Assembly (NCBI GenBank): GCA_977006965.1
Contig: OZ345373.1
Coordinates: forward strand, 1 to 64,000
Source: Phymatolithon calcareum
Lineage: Eukaryota; Rhodophyta; Florideophyceae; Hapalidiales
Direction of reading: 5' to 3'
Length of the DNA: 64,000 bases
Positions 1-10,346 of this stretch are shown here, one piece after another. The notes below the pieces were generated by a model that made no database searches, was not told where the DNA came from, and worked only from the letters and a program-made list of their open reading frames with translations. Both the position numbers and the translations under genes were made by a program. Each line of letters starts with the position of its first letter. The stretch's first letter is position 1.

Positions 1-129
1 CCACTGTGTCATGTGTCCACGGTCACTGTCCACGTCCCTTCACGGTCCACGTGTCCACTGTCCACGTGCCCTTCCACGTGCCACCGTACCCCCCCCCCCC
101 CCTTCTGTCGTGCTTCCCCTACCCACTCC
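1..129. repeat. GTCCAC-rich simple sequence and poly-C run
   Basis: The first 85 bases repeat the words GTCCAC and CACGTG with small variations. They are followed by a run of about 14 C at 89-102 and then a C/T-rich transition into the heptamer array. No coding signal is seen. This stretch separates the window edge from the array, so the array does not simply run off the contig end. Confidence 0.7.
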
Positions 130-135
130 TCGCTA

Positions 136-1912
136 CTCCCTCTATCCCTCATTCCCTATTCCCTCTACCCTCTTCCCATCTTCCCTCTTCCCTATTCCCT
201 ATACCCTATTCCCCTACTTCCCAATTCCCTCTTCCCTATTCCCTATTCCCTCTTCCCTATTCCCCTATTCCCTCTTCCCTATTCCCAATTCCCTATTCCC
301 TATTCCCTATTCCCTATTCCCAATTCCCTATTCCCTATCCCTATTCCCTATTCCCTCTTCCCTATTCCCTATTCCCTATTCCCTCCTATTCCCTCTATCC
401 CTATTCCCTATTCCCTATTCCCTATTCCCTATTCCCAATTCCCTATTCCCTATTCCCTATTCCCTATTCCCAATTCCCTATTCCCTATTCCCTATTCCCT
501 ATTCCCTATTCCCTATTCCCTATTCCCTATTCCCTATTCCCTATTCCCTATTCCCTATTCCCTATTCCCTATTCCCTATTCCCTATTCCCTATTCCCTAT
601 TCCCTATTCCCTATTCCCCTATTCCCTATTCCCTATTCCCTATTCCCTATTCCCTATTCCCTATTCCCTATTCCCTATTCCCTATTCCCTATTCCCTATT
701 CCCTATTCCCTATTCCCTATTCCCTATTCCCTATTCCCTATTCCCTATTCCCTATTCCCTATTCCCTATTCCCTATTCCCTATTCCCTATTCCCTATTCC
801 CTATTCCCTATTCCCTATTCCCTATTCCCTATTCCCTATTCCCTATTCCCTATTCCCTATTCCCTATTCCCTATTCCCTATTCCCTATTCCCTATTCCCT
901 ATTCCCTATTCCCTATTCCCTATTCCCTATTCCCTATTCCCTATTCCCTATTCCCTATTCCCTATTCCCTATTCCCTATTCCCTATTCCCTATTCCCTAT
1001 TCCCTATTCCCTATTCCCTATTCCCTATTCCCTATTCCCTATTCCCTATTCCCTATTCCCTATTCCCTATTCCCTATTCCCTATTCCCTATTCCCTATTC
1101 CCTATTCCCTATTCCCTATTCCCTATTCCCTATTCCCTATTCCCTATTCCCTATTCCCTATTCCCTATTCCCTATTCCCTATTCCCTATTCCCTATTCCC
1201 TATTCCCTATTCCCTATTCCCTATTCCCTATTCCCTATTCCCTATTCCCTATTCCCTATTCCCTATTCCCTATTCCCTATTCCCTATTCCCTATTCCCTA
1301 TTCCCTATTCCCTATTCCCTATTCCCTATTCCCTATTCCCTATTCCCTATTCCCTATTCCCTATTCCCTATTCCCTATTCCCTATTCCCTATTCCCTATT
1401 CCCTATTCCCTATTCCCTATTCCCTATTCCCTATTCCCTATTCCCTATTCCCTATTCCCTATTCCCTATTCCCTATTCCCTATTCCCTATTCCCTATTCC
1501 CTATTCCCTATTCCCTATTCCCTATTCCCTATTCCCTATTCCCTATTCCCTATTCCCTATTCCCTATTCCCTATTCCCTATTCCCTATTCCCTATTCCCT
1601 ATTCCCTATTCCCTATTCCCTATTCCCTATTCCCTATTCCCTATTCCCTATTCCCTATTCCCTATTCCCTATTCCCTATTCCCTATTCCCTATTCCCTAT
1701 TCCCTATTCCCTATTCCCTATTCCCTATTCCCTATTCCCTATTCCCTATTCCCTATTCCCTATTCCCTATTCCCTATTCCCTATTCCCTATTCCCTATTC
1801 CCTATTCCCTATTCCCTATTCCCTATTCCCTATTCCCTATTCCCTATTCCCTATTCCCTATTCCCTATTCCCCTATTCCCTATTCCCTATTCCCTATTCC
1901 CTATTCCCCCTT
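136..1912. repeat. (CCCTATT)n telomere-like heptamer array
   Basis: About 250 tandem copies of the 7-mer CCCTATT fill this stretch. The left 350 bp is degenerate, with CCCTCTT, CCCAATT and CCCTATC variants. The core from about 480 to 1865 is almost perfectly uniform, apart from single extra C insertions near 615 and 1867. The complementary strand reads AATAGGG, a G-triplet heptamer of telomere type that could form G-quadruplexes. Because the unit has no stop codon in any forward frame, three long spurious reading frames cross it; they are not genes. It could be an interstitial telomere-like block, a subtelomeric satellite or a simple minisatellite. Confidence 0.95.
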
Positions 1913-2154
1913 CCCCCCATCCGCCAATTTTTCCTCATTTTTCAAAACCTACCCTCATACTCCTTCTACGCCCTCTCCCACTCCTCTCGAACTACTCCGC
2001 CCACTCTCACAACAACTTTTTATTTTTCCCCAATTCCTCTCCGCTCCACCCGTTCAGTGCCCTTGGTCAAGGTAGTCTCCCTCTCGGGAGGGAGGACGCG
2101 GGACACAAACATGACTATGATGACCGGAAAACATGTGGAGTAGGATGGTAAAGA

Positions 2155-2412
2155 TGATGGGACAGTGGTTATGGCGTTTGGTTGCCATTGGGAGACGCTG
2201 AGGAGGTTTGTTACTTCTGGGTCCGCGTTTCCAGCCTCTTTTCGCTGGTTGTTACTTCTGGGTCCGCGCACAGAGGCCATTTGGATGGGGTGCCCTGTAG
2301 AGGCCAAAAACGCGGACCCAGAAGTAACAGTTTTAAATGGTCCAAATAGGATTTTGTCGATTGTTTGAGTAAGTGGCACATTTGGACCCAGAAGTCACGA
2401 AAGAATATACGT
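2155..2412. repeat. Intergenic foldback with four copies of an 18-bp motif
   Basis: The 18-bp word GTTACTTCTGGGTCCGCG occurs at 2210-2227 and 2251-2268. It occurs again inverted at 2311-2328, and as a decayed inverted copy (GGACCCAGAAGTCAC) at 2384-2398. The arrangement could fold into alternative hairpins. It lies just outside the outer edge of the large inverted duplication. No gene is seen between the heptamer array and 2776. Confidence 0.7.
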
Positions 2413-2775
2413 AGGTAATCCTGTGTCCTATAACAGCCCACAACTCTTCCCAACACTTGACCGATCTCCGTAGTGTAGACCCGTAGCGCTTTCTTTATTG
2501 GAAGTGTTCCTGGCGCGTTGCATGCAACAAGTGCATGTGCCTATATCAGGCTACGCGTAATATCTTGATTTGAACATGTAACGGTACCATTGCGAAGGCT
2601 ACATAGGGCACGTAATGTACACTTAATTCGAGCAATCGGCAAGTGTGGACCACTGCCGAATTTGTATAAGAAGCAACCGTGCCTGAGCCAAACAAAGGTA
2701 TCACTCTCACAAAAGGGACCTGAGTGGTGGACAGACACAGGGGAACGATCACAGTAACCAATACTCATCCGCACA

Positions 2776-4448
2776 ATGAGGAATGGCAACTACACCGCCA
2801 ACACCGCCAAGGGCGGCAGCCACGCCATCGAGTTCGACTATGAAGCCACGAATGAGGACAGCGAGCAGGCTATCATTGCCTTCCTCTCCGAGTACGGGCC
2901 TCTCATTATGCAAGCCCGCGATGTGCTCAAAAGCTACTCTGCCACCACGCAGGGCACCAATTGCGAGCAAGCCCTTCGGACGTTCGCGCGCACCGGCGAA
3001 GAGCCCTCATCTGAATTTGTCGGTACTATTGCCAATCGATTCACCGATCATCCGCAACTCGCCGCCCTCAAAAACAGTGCGTACAAATCGAGCTTGAAAG
3101 CCATTGGGCTGGGTGCGTCGTTCGAAGCTGAGTTCATCGTCGGCGTTCAGTATGGCGCCGAAGGCATCGTCGTGTTCCCGTACTCCATTGGCTCAAATTA
3201 TAAAACGCCGTGGAACGCCGTCTCGCGCACCTGGAACTATAACACTCTGCAGGGTGTGCTCGGCATAACAGCTGGTTTGGGACTCAGTTTCTGGCTATCC
3301 CCGCCTGAGAGCTCCACAAAGTGCACCGGCGTGTTTCTCGGCGCCGCTTTTCTCGTCGGCGCCCGTGTCGAGCTCTTCGGATGGCTCCCAGAGGACTCAA
3401 CGGATGCCTCCCCCCTCCGCAAGAGAGTCAACCCCTTCAACTACATAATGGCATTCCGCGTCGTGCTCGAGGCCGGCATAGGGCTGGCCATCGGCTTGGA
3501 CCGTCCCTTCAAGTGCAAGCAGAAAGTGTCGGCCCCCAAACTGGAGGGATCTAGCTTCTTCCTCGAGCCGGAATTCATGACTCTTGGCGATTATACCACG
3601 CTCAATTTTACGATTACCTCCCCCACGCGTCTCGGCAATCCCGCAAAAGTTTTCCTCAAAAATGAGTCGACCCTCACACTCAACTTCCCGGCATTCATCA
3701 GCGACTGCATCGATACGATTGTGCACACGCCCACGGGAAGCGCGCCGGCGGAGGGAACAAGCATCAACGGGCTGGTGAACTGGACGATGGGAACTCCATC
3801 TGACGGATCAATCACGATCACATGGCAGGGCGACGACAACTATGCGTGGTCCAGCGACATGATATTCAACATAACCAATGCAGTAAGTAACATTTCACAG
3901 ACGACTAAGACGAACGGTGTGGTCACTGCGAAGATGAACAATCTGCAGAGCGTCGGAAAGTTGAATGTGCCATTACGCAAGGAGCCGCGAAACTCGGCCT
4001 CAAAAAAGTGCAGTTCACGGCTAGCCTCACGTGGACGCTCACAGTTGACGGCCAGCTGTGCTCCATATACGAGAGCAGCGACCTTAAGATGAACGGAACA
4101 GGAACGGCAGATTCCTCTTTATCGCCTGATGCTGGCACCAGCTTTTACTACGTCACCACATCTGCTAGCAACTAAGATGATGAAGATGACGACCCGCCGC
4201 TGCTGACCATCATTGACAACGGCAAGCAGACTCTTTGGAACATGGGATACGAGTTTGAGCAAGATCCCAGCAACTCGAGCACCGCTCGCATTCGTGCGGT
4301 GATGTGGAAGAACGGATCGACGTACGCCCGCGAAGGCGCGAAATACGTGGCCACTCCTTGGCAGGGCTTCGGTGCAGGTTCGACCGCCTACTACAACGGC
4401 AATACCAACATTGCATTAACTGTGACGGCGACGCAGACGAACGCGTAG
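2776..4448 (+). pseudogene. Decayed copy of the 557-aa uncharacterised gene
   Basis: This is the left-arm copy of the gene intact at 59792-61465. It starts at an ATG in the same context (CGCACAATGAGG). The frame is open for about 400 codons and closely matches the intact copy. One C is missing near 3968 (GTGCCATTACG against GTGCCCATTACG), which shifts the frame. Downstream, in the original frame, a GAA codon has become TAA at 4173-4175. The remaining C-terminal part up to 4448 is otherwise well conserved. I do not recognise the product. It has glycine-rich hydrophobic stretches in the middle and an apparently beta-rich C-terminal third. The two lesions make this copy a probable pseudogene, unless a truncated 438-residue product is made. 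Confidence 0.85.
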
Positions 4449-4639
4449 CTTTCGCGGTGGCGTAGCCGCATGTGGGCCACACTATGGGGTTCTCATATCA
4501 TGCTGGAAGTATTCTTCACAGCAATTCCTGGACATGCTTTTTTCCCAACGCGCGAGAAACAAAAGTGCTGGTCGCATATCATAGCTAGGACCTTAAGGAT
4601 TGGATTGCATGTCTGTTTAGTTGTAAGTCCCTTTGTCAA
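4449..4639. other. 3' flank of the 557-aa gene family, shared by copies
   Basis: This non-coding flank follows the stop codon and is conserved at 59600-59790 in inverted orientation. It contains no recognisable gene; its conservation only reflects the duplication. Confidence 0.6.
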
Positions 4640-4970
4640 CTATAATTGCACCTGAGAGACTGTTTATTGCGCTACAATACATTGCTTACGATTTCATTAG
4701 TTGACTTTGGATAATTTCTTTGGACAGTATCAATTGCCATTTCCAGCATCTCTTTTTTATATCGGAAAGAGATTGCTTAGTCATTATGTTTGAAATATCT
4801 GTGAGAGCGTCATCGAGTTTGGAATCTTTGTTTCTTGCTTGCGTTGCAGGGCTACTGAAGAAGTAAGTTAGAATAGTGCAACTGTAGTGAATACTTCGAA
4901 TGTGGCTTCCAACACCCGAAATGGACTCTTATTCAACCATTTTAAAAACGAAAATGTACAGAATATATTC
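4640..4970 (-). pseudogene. Family F non-LTR C-terminal remnant (left arm)
   Basis: Read on the minus strand this matches the short frame at 59300-59569 on the right arm. That frame is similar to the C-terminus of the family F reverse transcriptase at 57.9 kb (shared pattern D-x-ALxxxS and KQSLS). Stop codons and small indels interrupt the left copy. The conserved non-coding word GCACCTGAGAGACT at its 3' side also recurs in the other F tails. It is a 5'-truncated fossil. Confidence 0.5.
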
Positions 4971-5230
4971 AGAAAAGTAGGATGTCTAATTCCGTCCAGA
5001 GTTGGCGAGTAATGGATGTTTAGTACGGGAGGGTTTAAAGTGTTACGGAATTGAGAGTTCAGACATTCATCTTTGACAGATGGCGATATCTCCCTTTTCT
5101 TTGTGATCTGCCAAAGAATCGTAAGTACTAATCTTAGAGTACACTCTAGAGTATAGATGGGTTACAATGGGTAGGTAATGGATATCTACATAAGTTGACC
5201 ATATAGAATGCCAATCCAAGACGGCCCAAG
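4971..5230. other. No gene seen; shared non-coding block
   Basis: This stretch is duplicated at about 59000-59260 in inverted orientation. I see no convincing coding sequence on either strand; the minus-strand frame across it is antisense to a decayed reverse transcriptase. Confidence 0.4.
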
Positions 5231-5960
5231 ATAGGCCTAGACCGCAATCCGAAAAATGGGATGATCTCGGCCGACTTGAGTGGCACTTGACCACCATGAA
5301 ATCATCAAATATCCCCCAGTTCTCCACAACATATTCATGGACGTCCTCACAGAAGGTCTGTCGAGAATCCGCCCCGAAAGCTAAGAAGTCCCCTCTACGT
5401 TTCTTCCCGACGACGTCATCCTTCGTGCATTTTGTCCAGAGGGATAGCAAACGCTCCTTGACATTGCTACAGACTGAGCATCGGTCACTGGGATGACGTG
5501 CAACACGAAAGCGGGGAAGAGCAGTATATTTTCTCCTGAAGCACAAGACACAGATCGCCCATTCACATTCACAGTCGCGAACAGAGAGATTGAAAGCGTA
5601 GCCGAGACGTCATACTTCGGAGTTTCTATTTTCTCTCATATTGTCACAGAACCATCTACAATCTTAAGATTCGATGCCGCCATCCATAGGCTGACAATCC
5701 TAGCAAACATCAGCCTCCACGCTCGTGAACTCTCACGCTCTACCTACGTACGACTCTACAAGGCACTCGTGCCAGCGACGGTGGAATATCTACTCCCGTT
5801 CATCGAGGTGAGACATCGCATTCACGAAGCACAGCTCGCTCTCGAAGGAAAGCTTTTCTCGAGACTTTTCGGTTCTTGGTGCAAGAGCATGCAATCAAGA
5901 ATCAGAGGCATCTGTCAAATCGATTCGATTCATTTTTTACAAGCCCAAAGCCCATCTAAA
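5230..5960 (+). pseudogene. Family F non-LTR reverse transcriptase fragment (left arm, 5' part)
   Basis: Read on the plus strand, the fragment shows the end of RT motif B (LHNIFMDVLTE, about 5325) and a motif C-like FLPDDVILRA (about 5405). A thumb region follows with MTCNTKAGKSSIF and the YFGVSIFSH pattern that non-LTR elements place after the palm. In-frame stops are present before 5493. The right-arm counterpart lies on the minus strand at 58380-59000. Here the element is cut by the chromovirus insertion and resumes at 10192. The left copy keeps a stretch of about 40 nt (RLYKALVPATVEY region) that the right arm has lost. Confidence 0.7.
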
Positions 5961-6286
5961 GAACTAAGGGGAAGAGACATCAGTCAAAACTCATGCTTCT
6001 CAAAAGCCCGATGCCTCTCCTTCTCAATGAGAGGATCGAAGGGCTGGCTTTTATAGCCTTTTATAATACCCTAAATCTATCAATTATCTTATCCACGCAA
6101 TCCAGTCTTTTGCCCTGGTTGCGTAAGAAAATGCCCCGTAATTATGGGTTACCTCTTAAGTGTCGCATTTGCTCTTTGCTTGGCGAACGCTTGGTACAGT
6201 CCCACATCTACGGTACCCAATGGATCTGCTTCGCAGATGCATTTACGGGGACAGACCAATCTGCTCGCGAGCTTGTTTGACGGCGT

Positions 6287-6364
6287 GCTTCTTCGTCGTT
6301 GTCTTCAAAAACTCTTCAATCTTGCGCGCTTCTTCGTCGTTGTCTTCAAAAACTCTTCAATCTT
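6287..6364. repeat. 37-bp tandem duplication in the chromodomain tail
   Basis: The segment beginning GCTTCTTCGTCGTTGTCTTC is present at 6287-6323 and again at 6328-6364 without mismatch. On the minus strand it encodes the end of the chromodomain region (EEFLKTTTKK), so the duplication repeats the C-terminus of the integrase. It looks like a recent slippage event. Confidence 0.85.
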
Positions 6365-6769
6365 ATCCGGGATATCTTCATGAATATCTTTGATTGGGTG
6401 CCACGTCCAATCTCTACGATCCGGCAACCCCAACCATTTAACCTGAACAAATATCCCCTCTCTTCCGTTCTCTGATACGTCGATTACCTCGTCCACGATT
6501 TTGTATTTTGCCCCGCTGCACTCCGTATGTGATAGCAGTTCCTTGGATACTTTTGACCCGTCCATTCCTGCTCGATACAGTTGTAAGCGTTCCGCACGCC
6601 CTTTCTCAACTTTTTGAGTTAACATGTGCTCTACCTCATATATCAGCGCACTGTGGGATGAAATATGGGGGTAGTGTGAGATAGGAGTGAGAGTGTGAAG
6701 AAAGAGCCAAGGGCTGACCCTTCCCGGAGTGAGCTTGCCTCCTTTATCAAATGCGGAGTCTAGTAGCAC
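6305..6769 (-). pseudogene. Integrase C-terminal chromodomain of the Ty3-like element
   Basis: The 154-codon frame ends in a recognisable chromodomain. YKIVDEVIDVSENG is followed by FVQVKWLGLPDRRDWTWHPI and then DIPDKIEEFL. It has the V-x-W-x-G core and the acidic C-terminal helix of the fold. Chromodomains on Ty3/gypsy integrases are known to steer integration to histone-marked chromatin. The upstream 70 residues are probably linker. The frame is separated from the integrase core by a non-coding gap, so it cannot be expressed as part of a polyprotein here. Confidence 0.75.
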
Positions 6770-6890
6770 TTATATAGACTACGATAGTACAAGATCTAAC
6801 CCTAAAGTAAAATGAAATTACGGAAAATACAACAATGCGAATGTCTAAGAATTTCTGATATAAAAGGATCACCCGTTCTGTTGCTTACCG

Positions 6891-6974
6891 GAGCGTGGTT
6901 GAGTGGGTTTCCTTACACTTAGAACTGGATGATGGCAAATATGATCAGTCGCCGGTTCGAATCCCACACTGCTC
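6891..6974 (+). tRNA. tRNA-like sequence or SINE head (A box and B box)
   Basis: An A box matching the Pol III consensus (TGGTTGAGTGG, 6896-6906) is followed 47 bp later by a B box (GGTTCGAATCC, 6954-6964). GAGC at 6891 and GCTC at 6971 could close an acceptor-like stem. The 84-nt span suits a tRNA with a long variable arm. The T stem and acceptor pairing are imperfect, so a decayed tRNA or the head of a tRNA-derived SINE is more likely than a functional tRNA. It lies in the gap between the integrase and chromodomain of the Ty3-like element. Confidence 0.35.
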
Positions 6975-6999
6975 GGCGATATGTCACTGTTAAGCGGAT

Positions 7000-7560
7000 C
7001 AGGCGCTAGGGGCGAAAATAGCTCCGCGCACCAATCAACTCAAGTATCCTCATCTGACCTCCGGCAGGAGTATTGAGGGAGGTCTTAATTGGCCAGCAGG
7101 TGTGTCCAGGTAATGCTGTAATCACCCGGTGAGGTGCCTTGAGGTGCAATATAATCCTGAGAGCGGGAACGCCGAATCTGGCGGGGGCCGTGACCTGCCT
7201 TAAGCATAAAAAGCACATCAATTTTTGCACTTATTCTGAGATGCCGCCGAGCTCCGTGAACGTGACGAAGAGATGCCGGCGGTATGTACGGATGACTAAA
7301 AGAGGACAGGGAGCTGAAGACGAACCGGGGAGAAGCAGATGTAAGGAAGACCAGTCAATAGAGACTTTTACTAATGCGAGTTTCATTTCCAGTCTACGAA
7401 CTGTAAACGAAGAGTAAAGGGTGCCATCTTGTTAATCTACGACAACCAGTAGAAAACGTAGCGATGACTCAATAGGAGCGGTAAATCTTGCGCTCCACAC
7501 GCACTGACGGCTTTGGCAATCCGGCGCGGTCCGACCCATCGATGCGATTGTTTGTGGCCC
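7000..7560. other. Non-coding gap inside the Ty3-like element
   Basis: I see no protein family signal here on either strand. If 6891-6974 is a SINE head, this stretch may be its body. Otherwise it is decayed linker between integrase and chromodomain. Confidence 0.3.
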
Positions 7561-7576
7561 TTGTCTTGAGCGCGTC

Positions 7577-8773
7577 TTACCAAGACAAAATCTCCCTTTT
7601 CAAATTTCGATTAGACCAAGTTCGTTTTCCTGTTATGTAACTTAATGTTCTTCGCACGATTTTGAGTAACTCGCTCAGCCACGTCCTTGTGCAATCATCA
7701 AACCGCTTCTGCAAACCATCAATATTCAACATCTGCATTGCTCGAATTCTCTTTAGGTTTCTGATATTAGGATTGGGTTTTCCAATTCCTGTTGAATGCA
7801 ACATTGCCCTTGCCGGTTTGATTCCGGTCATCACCTTCAAGGGGGTTCGAAAAGTTCCATCTTCACGACTTCCCAGTCGCTTGAGTGGAGCTTCATTAAG
7901 AGCTGTCATTACCATCCTGACTAATGTAGGCCAATCTTGGGGCCCCAGTTTCAGCTCCGATTGTAAAAAGCGATAAGCTGCCTGAACAGTTTTCATACAG
8001 CTCTCTACCGTACCGTTCACCCAAGTTTAATACGCAACCGTGAAGTTGTGCTTAATAGGGTGCTCTTCAGCAAGTTCTTTCATGACTTCGTTTTTGAAAT
8101 ACGATCCTTGATCGCTCACCCATATCTGCATGATGGTGAATGTACGTATCCAACTAGCCAGCTCCGTTGCTGCGACTTCTGCAGTTGCAGCTTGTGACGG
8201 AGAAAGCTACAAATACGATGAGAGATCGTCTCGGATCACGAGTAAATATTTGTGCTCCTCAACACCCGGGCCCATGTATAGGAAACCAAAATGTATGACT
8301 TCATTGGGGTGGGTGCCATGCACGGTAGTTTACAATGGCCTCGGAATTCTGTGTCCGGTTTTTCCAGTAAGACAATGCAAACAACTCCTCACAAACTCCT
8401 TACAGTCTATTTACATAGTCTCCCACTTGTAACTCTCCTTGATGATGCTGCATGTAGATTCATTTGCTCTATGTCCCGCTGGTCCGCAATGTCCAGCGAT
8501 CAAGATCTTTACCTGCATTTCTGCATCTTTTTCTGGAATCCAAAGCTTTCCTTTGATTCTTATACGCCCATCCTCATCCACCTTGGAATTAGATCCCGCA
8601 TCCTTTTTGTATGCGCTCTGGCATCGGTGGATCATGTCGATTGTAGGCCATTCAAATTCCTTGCAGAGTACATATTCAACAATATCCTGCTCTAGAAGCA
8701 GATGTGTCACACGATTCACAACCAGGCGCTTTCCCCTGTAGCCACGCCACCTTCGTGTCATACTATCCGGCAT
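7577..8773 (-). pseudogene. Integrase (zinc finger and core) of the Ty3-like element
   Basis: The minus strand from 8773 starts with a frame carrying GKLWIPEKDAEMQ and AGHCGPAGHRANEST, the H-x-H half of the HHCC zinc finger. The core follows with in-frame stops: HFGFLYMG (the first catalytic Asp appears replaced by Gly), LLVIRDDLSSYL, then WVSDQGSYFKNEV with the second Asp, and NGTVE with the catalytic Glu (start of the frame at 8020). A 147-codon frame then covers the C-terminal part of the core. Several nonsense codons and at least one frameshift show that it is dead. Confidence 0.75.
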
Positions 8774-9533
8774 GATATTTCTTCTTCTTTATTGCGGATT
8801 TTCGAAGTTTCTAGAGCAACTCCACATCCTTACGACTTCCAGTAGACCTTAACAGATACGAGTGGTACACGACGCCACAACAGCTGTACGAAGCTGCACA
8901 AAGTGTCGATCTTCGGGGAGCTTAACATCTATATCGCTACGCAGCCAATCTTAGGTCGTCTTCCTTCAAAGAGATGCCCGGGTTGGAGACCATTTAGGCG
9001 CTCACGGTAATTGGTCATCTCGGTCCTGCTTTTATTTCCTTCATTCTTCTTTCCCAGTTTCCGTGGGCGTTGCGGCACATCACACAGGGCGGAATCCGTG
9101 TACTACCATACTACCAGAAGGTGCTAGCCTTCTCTCGTGGGGAGGTCGGAGCACAGCTCTTGTCATTTCAAAAAACCCTGCAATGAAGCGGGAAAAATTC
9201 CTGGCAACGCTCTCGACTCCTTTCTGTTACGCACAAGTGCACGCGTGGCCGGACCGGTATGATAGCTGGCCTGTATCAAATCCGCTTAAATTCCAAAGAT
9301 ATCTTGGAAATCCAGCGGCGGCGGGGCTGGGTCTGGCATTTCGAGCGTGGCGAGTTCTCGATTTTCCGCGTCCAAAGCGGGCGCGTTCGAGATCGCGCAC
9401 GCCATTTTCGGCGGTATTACCGTCGAAAGAAGCACTTTGTGCATCTTTATCGCTGCAGCCACTTGCGCCGGCGTGGGCACGGGCGCCCGCGCCGGAATCT
9501 TGTCCCTTGTCGTTTGCCGTCCTTTCGTTCCGG

Positions 9534-9769
9534 TCAGCCTCTTGCTATTCCGCATGATCGCTCTCCTTCCACATTCTCTATCCCATACGAGAAGCGGGAT
9601 AGGTATAGCCCCCATCTCTGGACCTTGAGCACAACATTTCTACCCAGGGCTGAATCCAGAGCGAGTGGGTTGAAGAAAAACAATATGTTGCGATGATCCG
9701 TAAATACGTGGGTGTCATTTTCTGGCAGCATGAGATAGTCCATTTTGTGGAAAACCTGATAAATGGCAT
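9534..9769 (-). pseudogene. RNase H fragment of the Ty3-like element
   Basis: The minus-strand frame contains HVFTDHRNILFFFNP and a later KVQRWGLYLSRFSYGIENVEG. This is the characteristic end of Ty3/gypsy RNase H, in which TDHxNL precedes the RW...Y.I.HV.G pattern. The region between it and the integrase (about 9286-9530) is open and proline-rich and probably represents linker. Two overlapping frames share the domain, so a frameshift lies near 9700. Confidence 0.7.
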
Positions 9770-9912
9770 AAGCCTCCTTCTCGAACGTAGTCCACCACTC
9801 CTCCGATCCTGTGAATCAATCTCCCAGAAAAGCGAGAGGAGAATGTCTCTGGTCTTTGATTAGCTTTTCAAGATCTTCTTTCTTGCATTGAGTAACCACT
9901 CCGGTCCAGAAA

Positions 9913-10243
9913 TCATTTGAGGCATCCGTTTACACACAAGGCCATTGTGGGATCCCTTTGTGCCAGTTTGACAATATTATGGAGCTGCTCCTGAAACTCA
10001 TGAAAGAGAGCCTTGTGCTCCATCCCCCAGCCAAAGATTTCCAGCGTGATCTTCTGAACCAATCTCTTTATACGGGAGCCGCTTTTTCGGCCATGACACC
10101 GATAATGTTGCAGCATTGAGCGCTCGATAATCAAAAGTGAGGCGGAAGAACGCGGGCGCAGGCTTCTTCACCAAGACAGGCGCGGCCGTCCAACGACGTT
10201 CTCCATAAAGCTCTTCTATGTATTGCCTTGAAATCATTAGCAA
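9913..10243 (-). pseudogene. Ty3-like reverse transcriptase N-terminal fragment
   Basis: The minus-strand frame includes RRWTAAPVLVKKPAPAFFRL followed by TFDYRALNAAT and SWP. This is the N-terminal finger region of Ty3/gypsy RT (W-x-PV-KK, RxxxDYRALN). A frameshift leads to a short connection segment (HKALFHEFQEQL). The palm with the catalytic YxDD is absent, so a large internal deletion has occurred. The element joins the host family F sequence at about 10192, within or immediately before the WTAAPV motif. Confidence 0.75.
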
Positions 10244-10346
10244 GAAATGTCGACGCCGAAACTAACGTATGGAAAAGAACCCTGGAACGGAAAGAGAAGA
10301 GTGGAAACGCTGTCTGCCTTCATTAAGGCTTGGCAGCGAAGGCAGA

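Larger units (their letters stand above)
5960..10192 (-). mobile_element. Ty3/gypsy chromovirus-like element, decayed, 5'-incomplete
   Basis: Read on the minus strand, the order is reverse transcriptase N-part (10195-9913), RNase H (9770-9530), a linker, integrase zinc finger and core (8773-7577), and a C-terminal chromodomain (6530-6305). This is the Ty3/gypsy chromovirus order. No gag and no flanking LTR pair are visible, and most of the RT palm is missing. The element sits inside a family F RT that is continuous on the right arm, and a segment of about 100 bp of that host (58240-58345 on the right) is lost here. The element therefore arrived after the inverted duplication, or as a deletion-insertion. 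Confidence 0.8.

Noticed and set aside
136-1912. CRISPR-like array
   Set aside because: The unit is 7 bp with no spacers, and the DNA is eukaryotic.
6-2151. Three forward reading frames of about 700 codons over the heptamer array
   Set aside because: A 7-bp stop-free unit opens every forward frame; the repetitive SLFPIPY translation is an artefact.
5067-5546. 159-codon minus-strand frame, also present in the right arm
   Set aside because: It is antisense to the family F RT (NTKAGKSS and PDDV motifs lie on the plus strand); its conservation is due to duplication.
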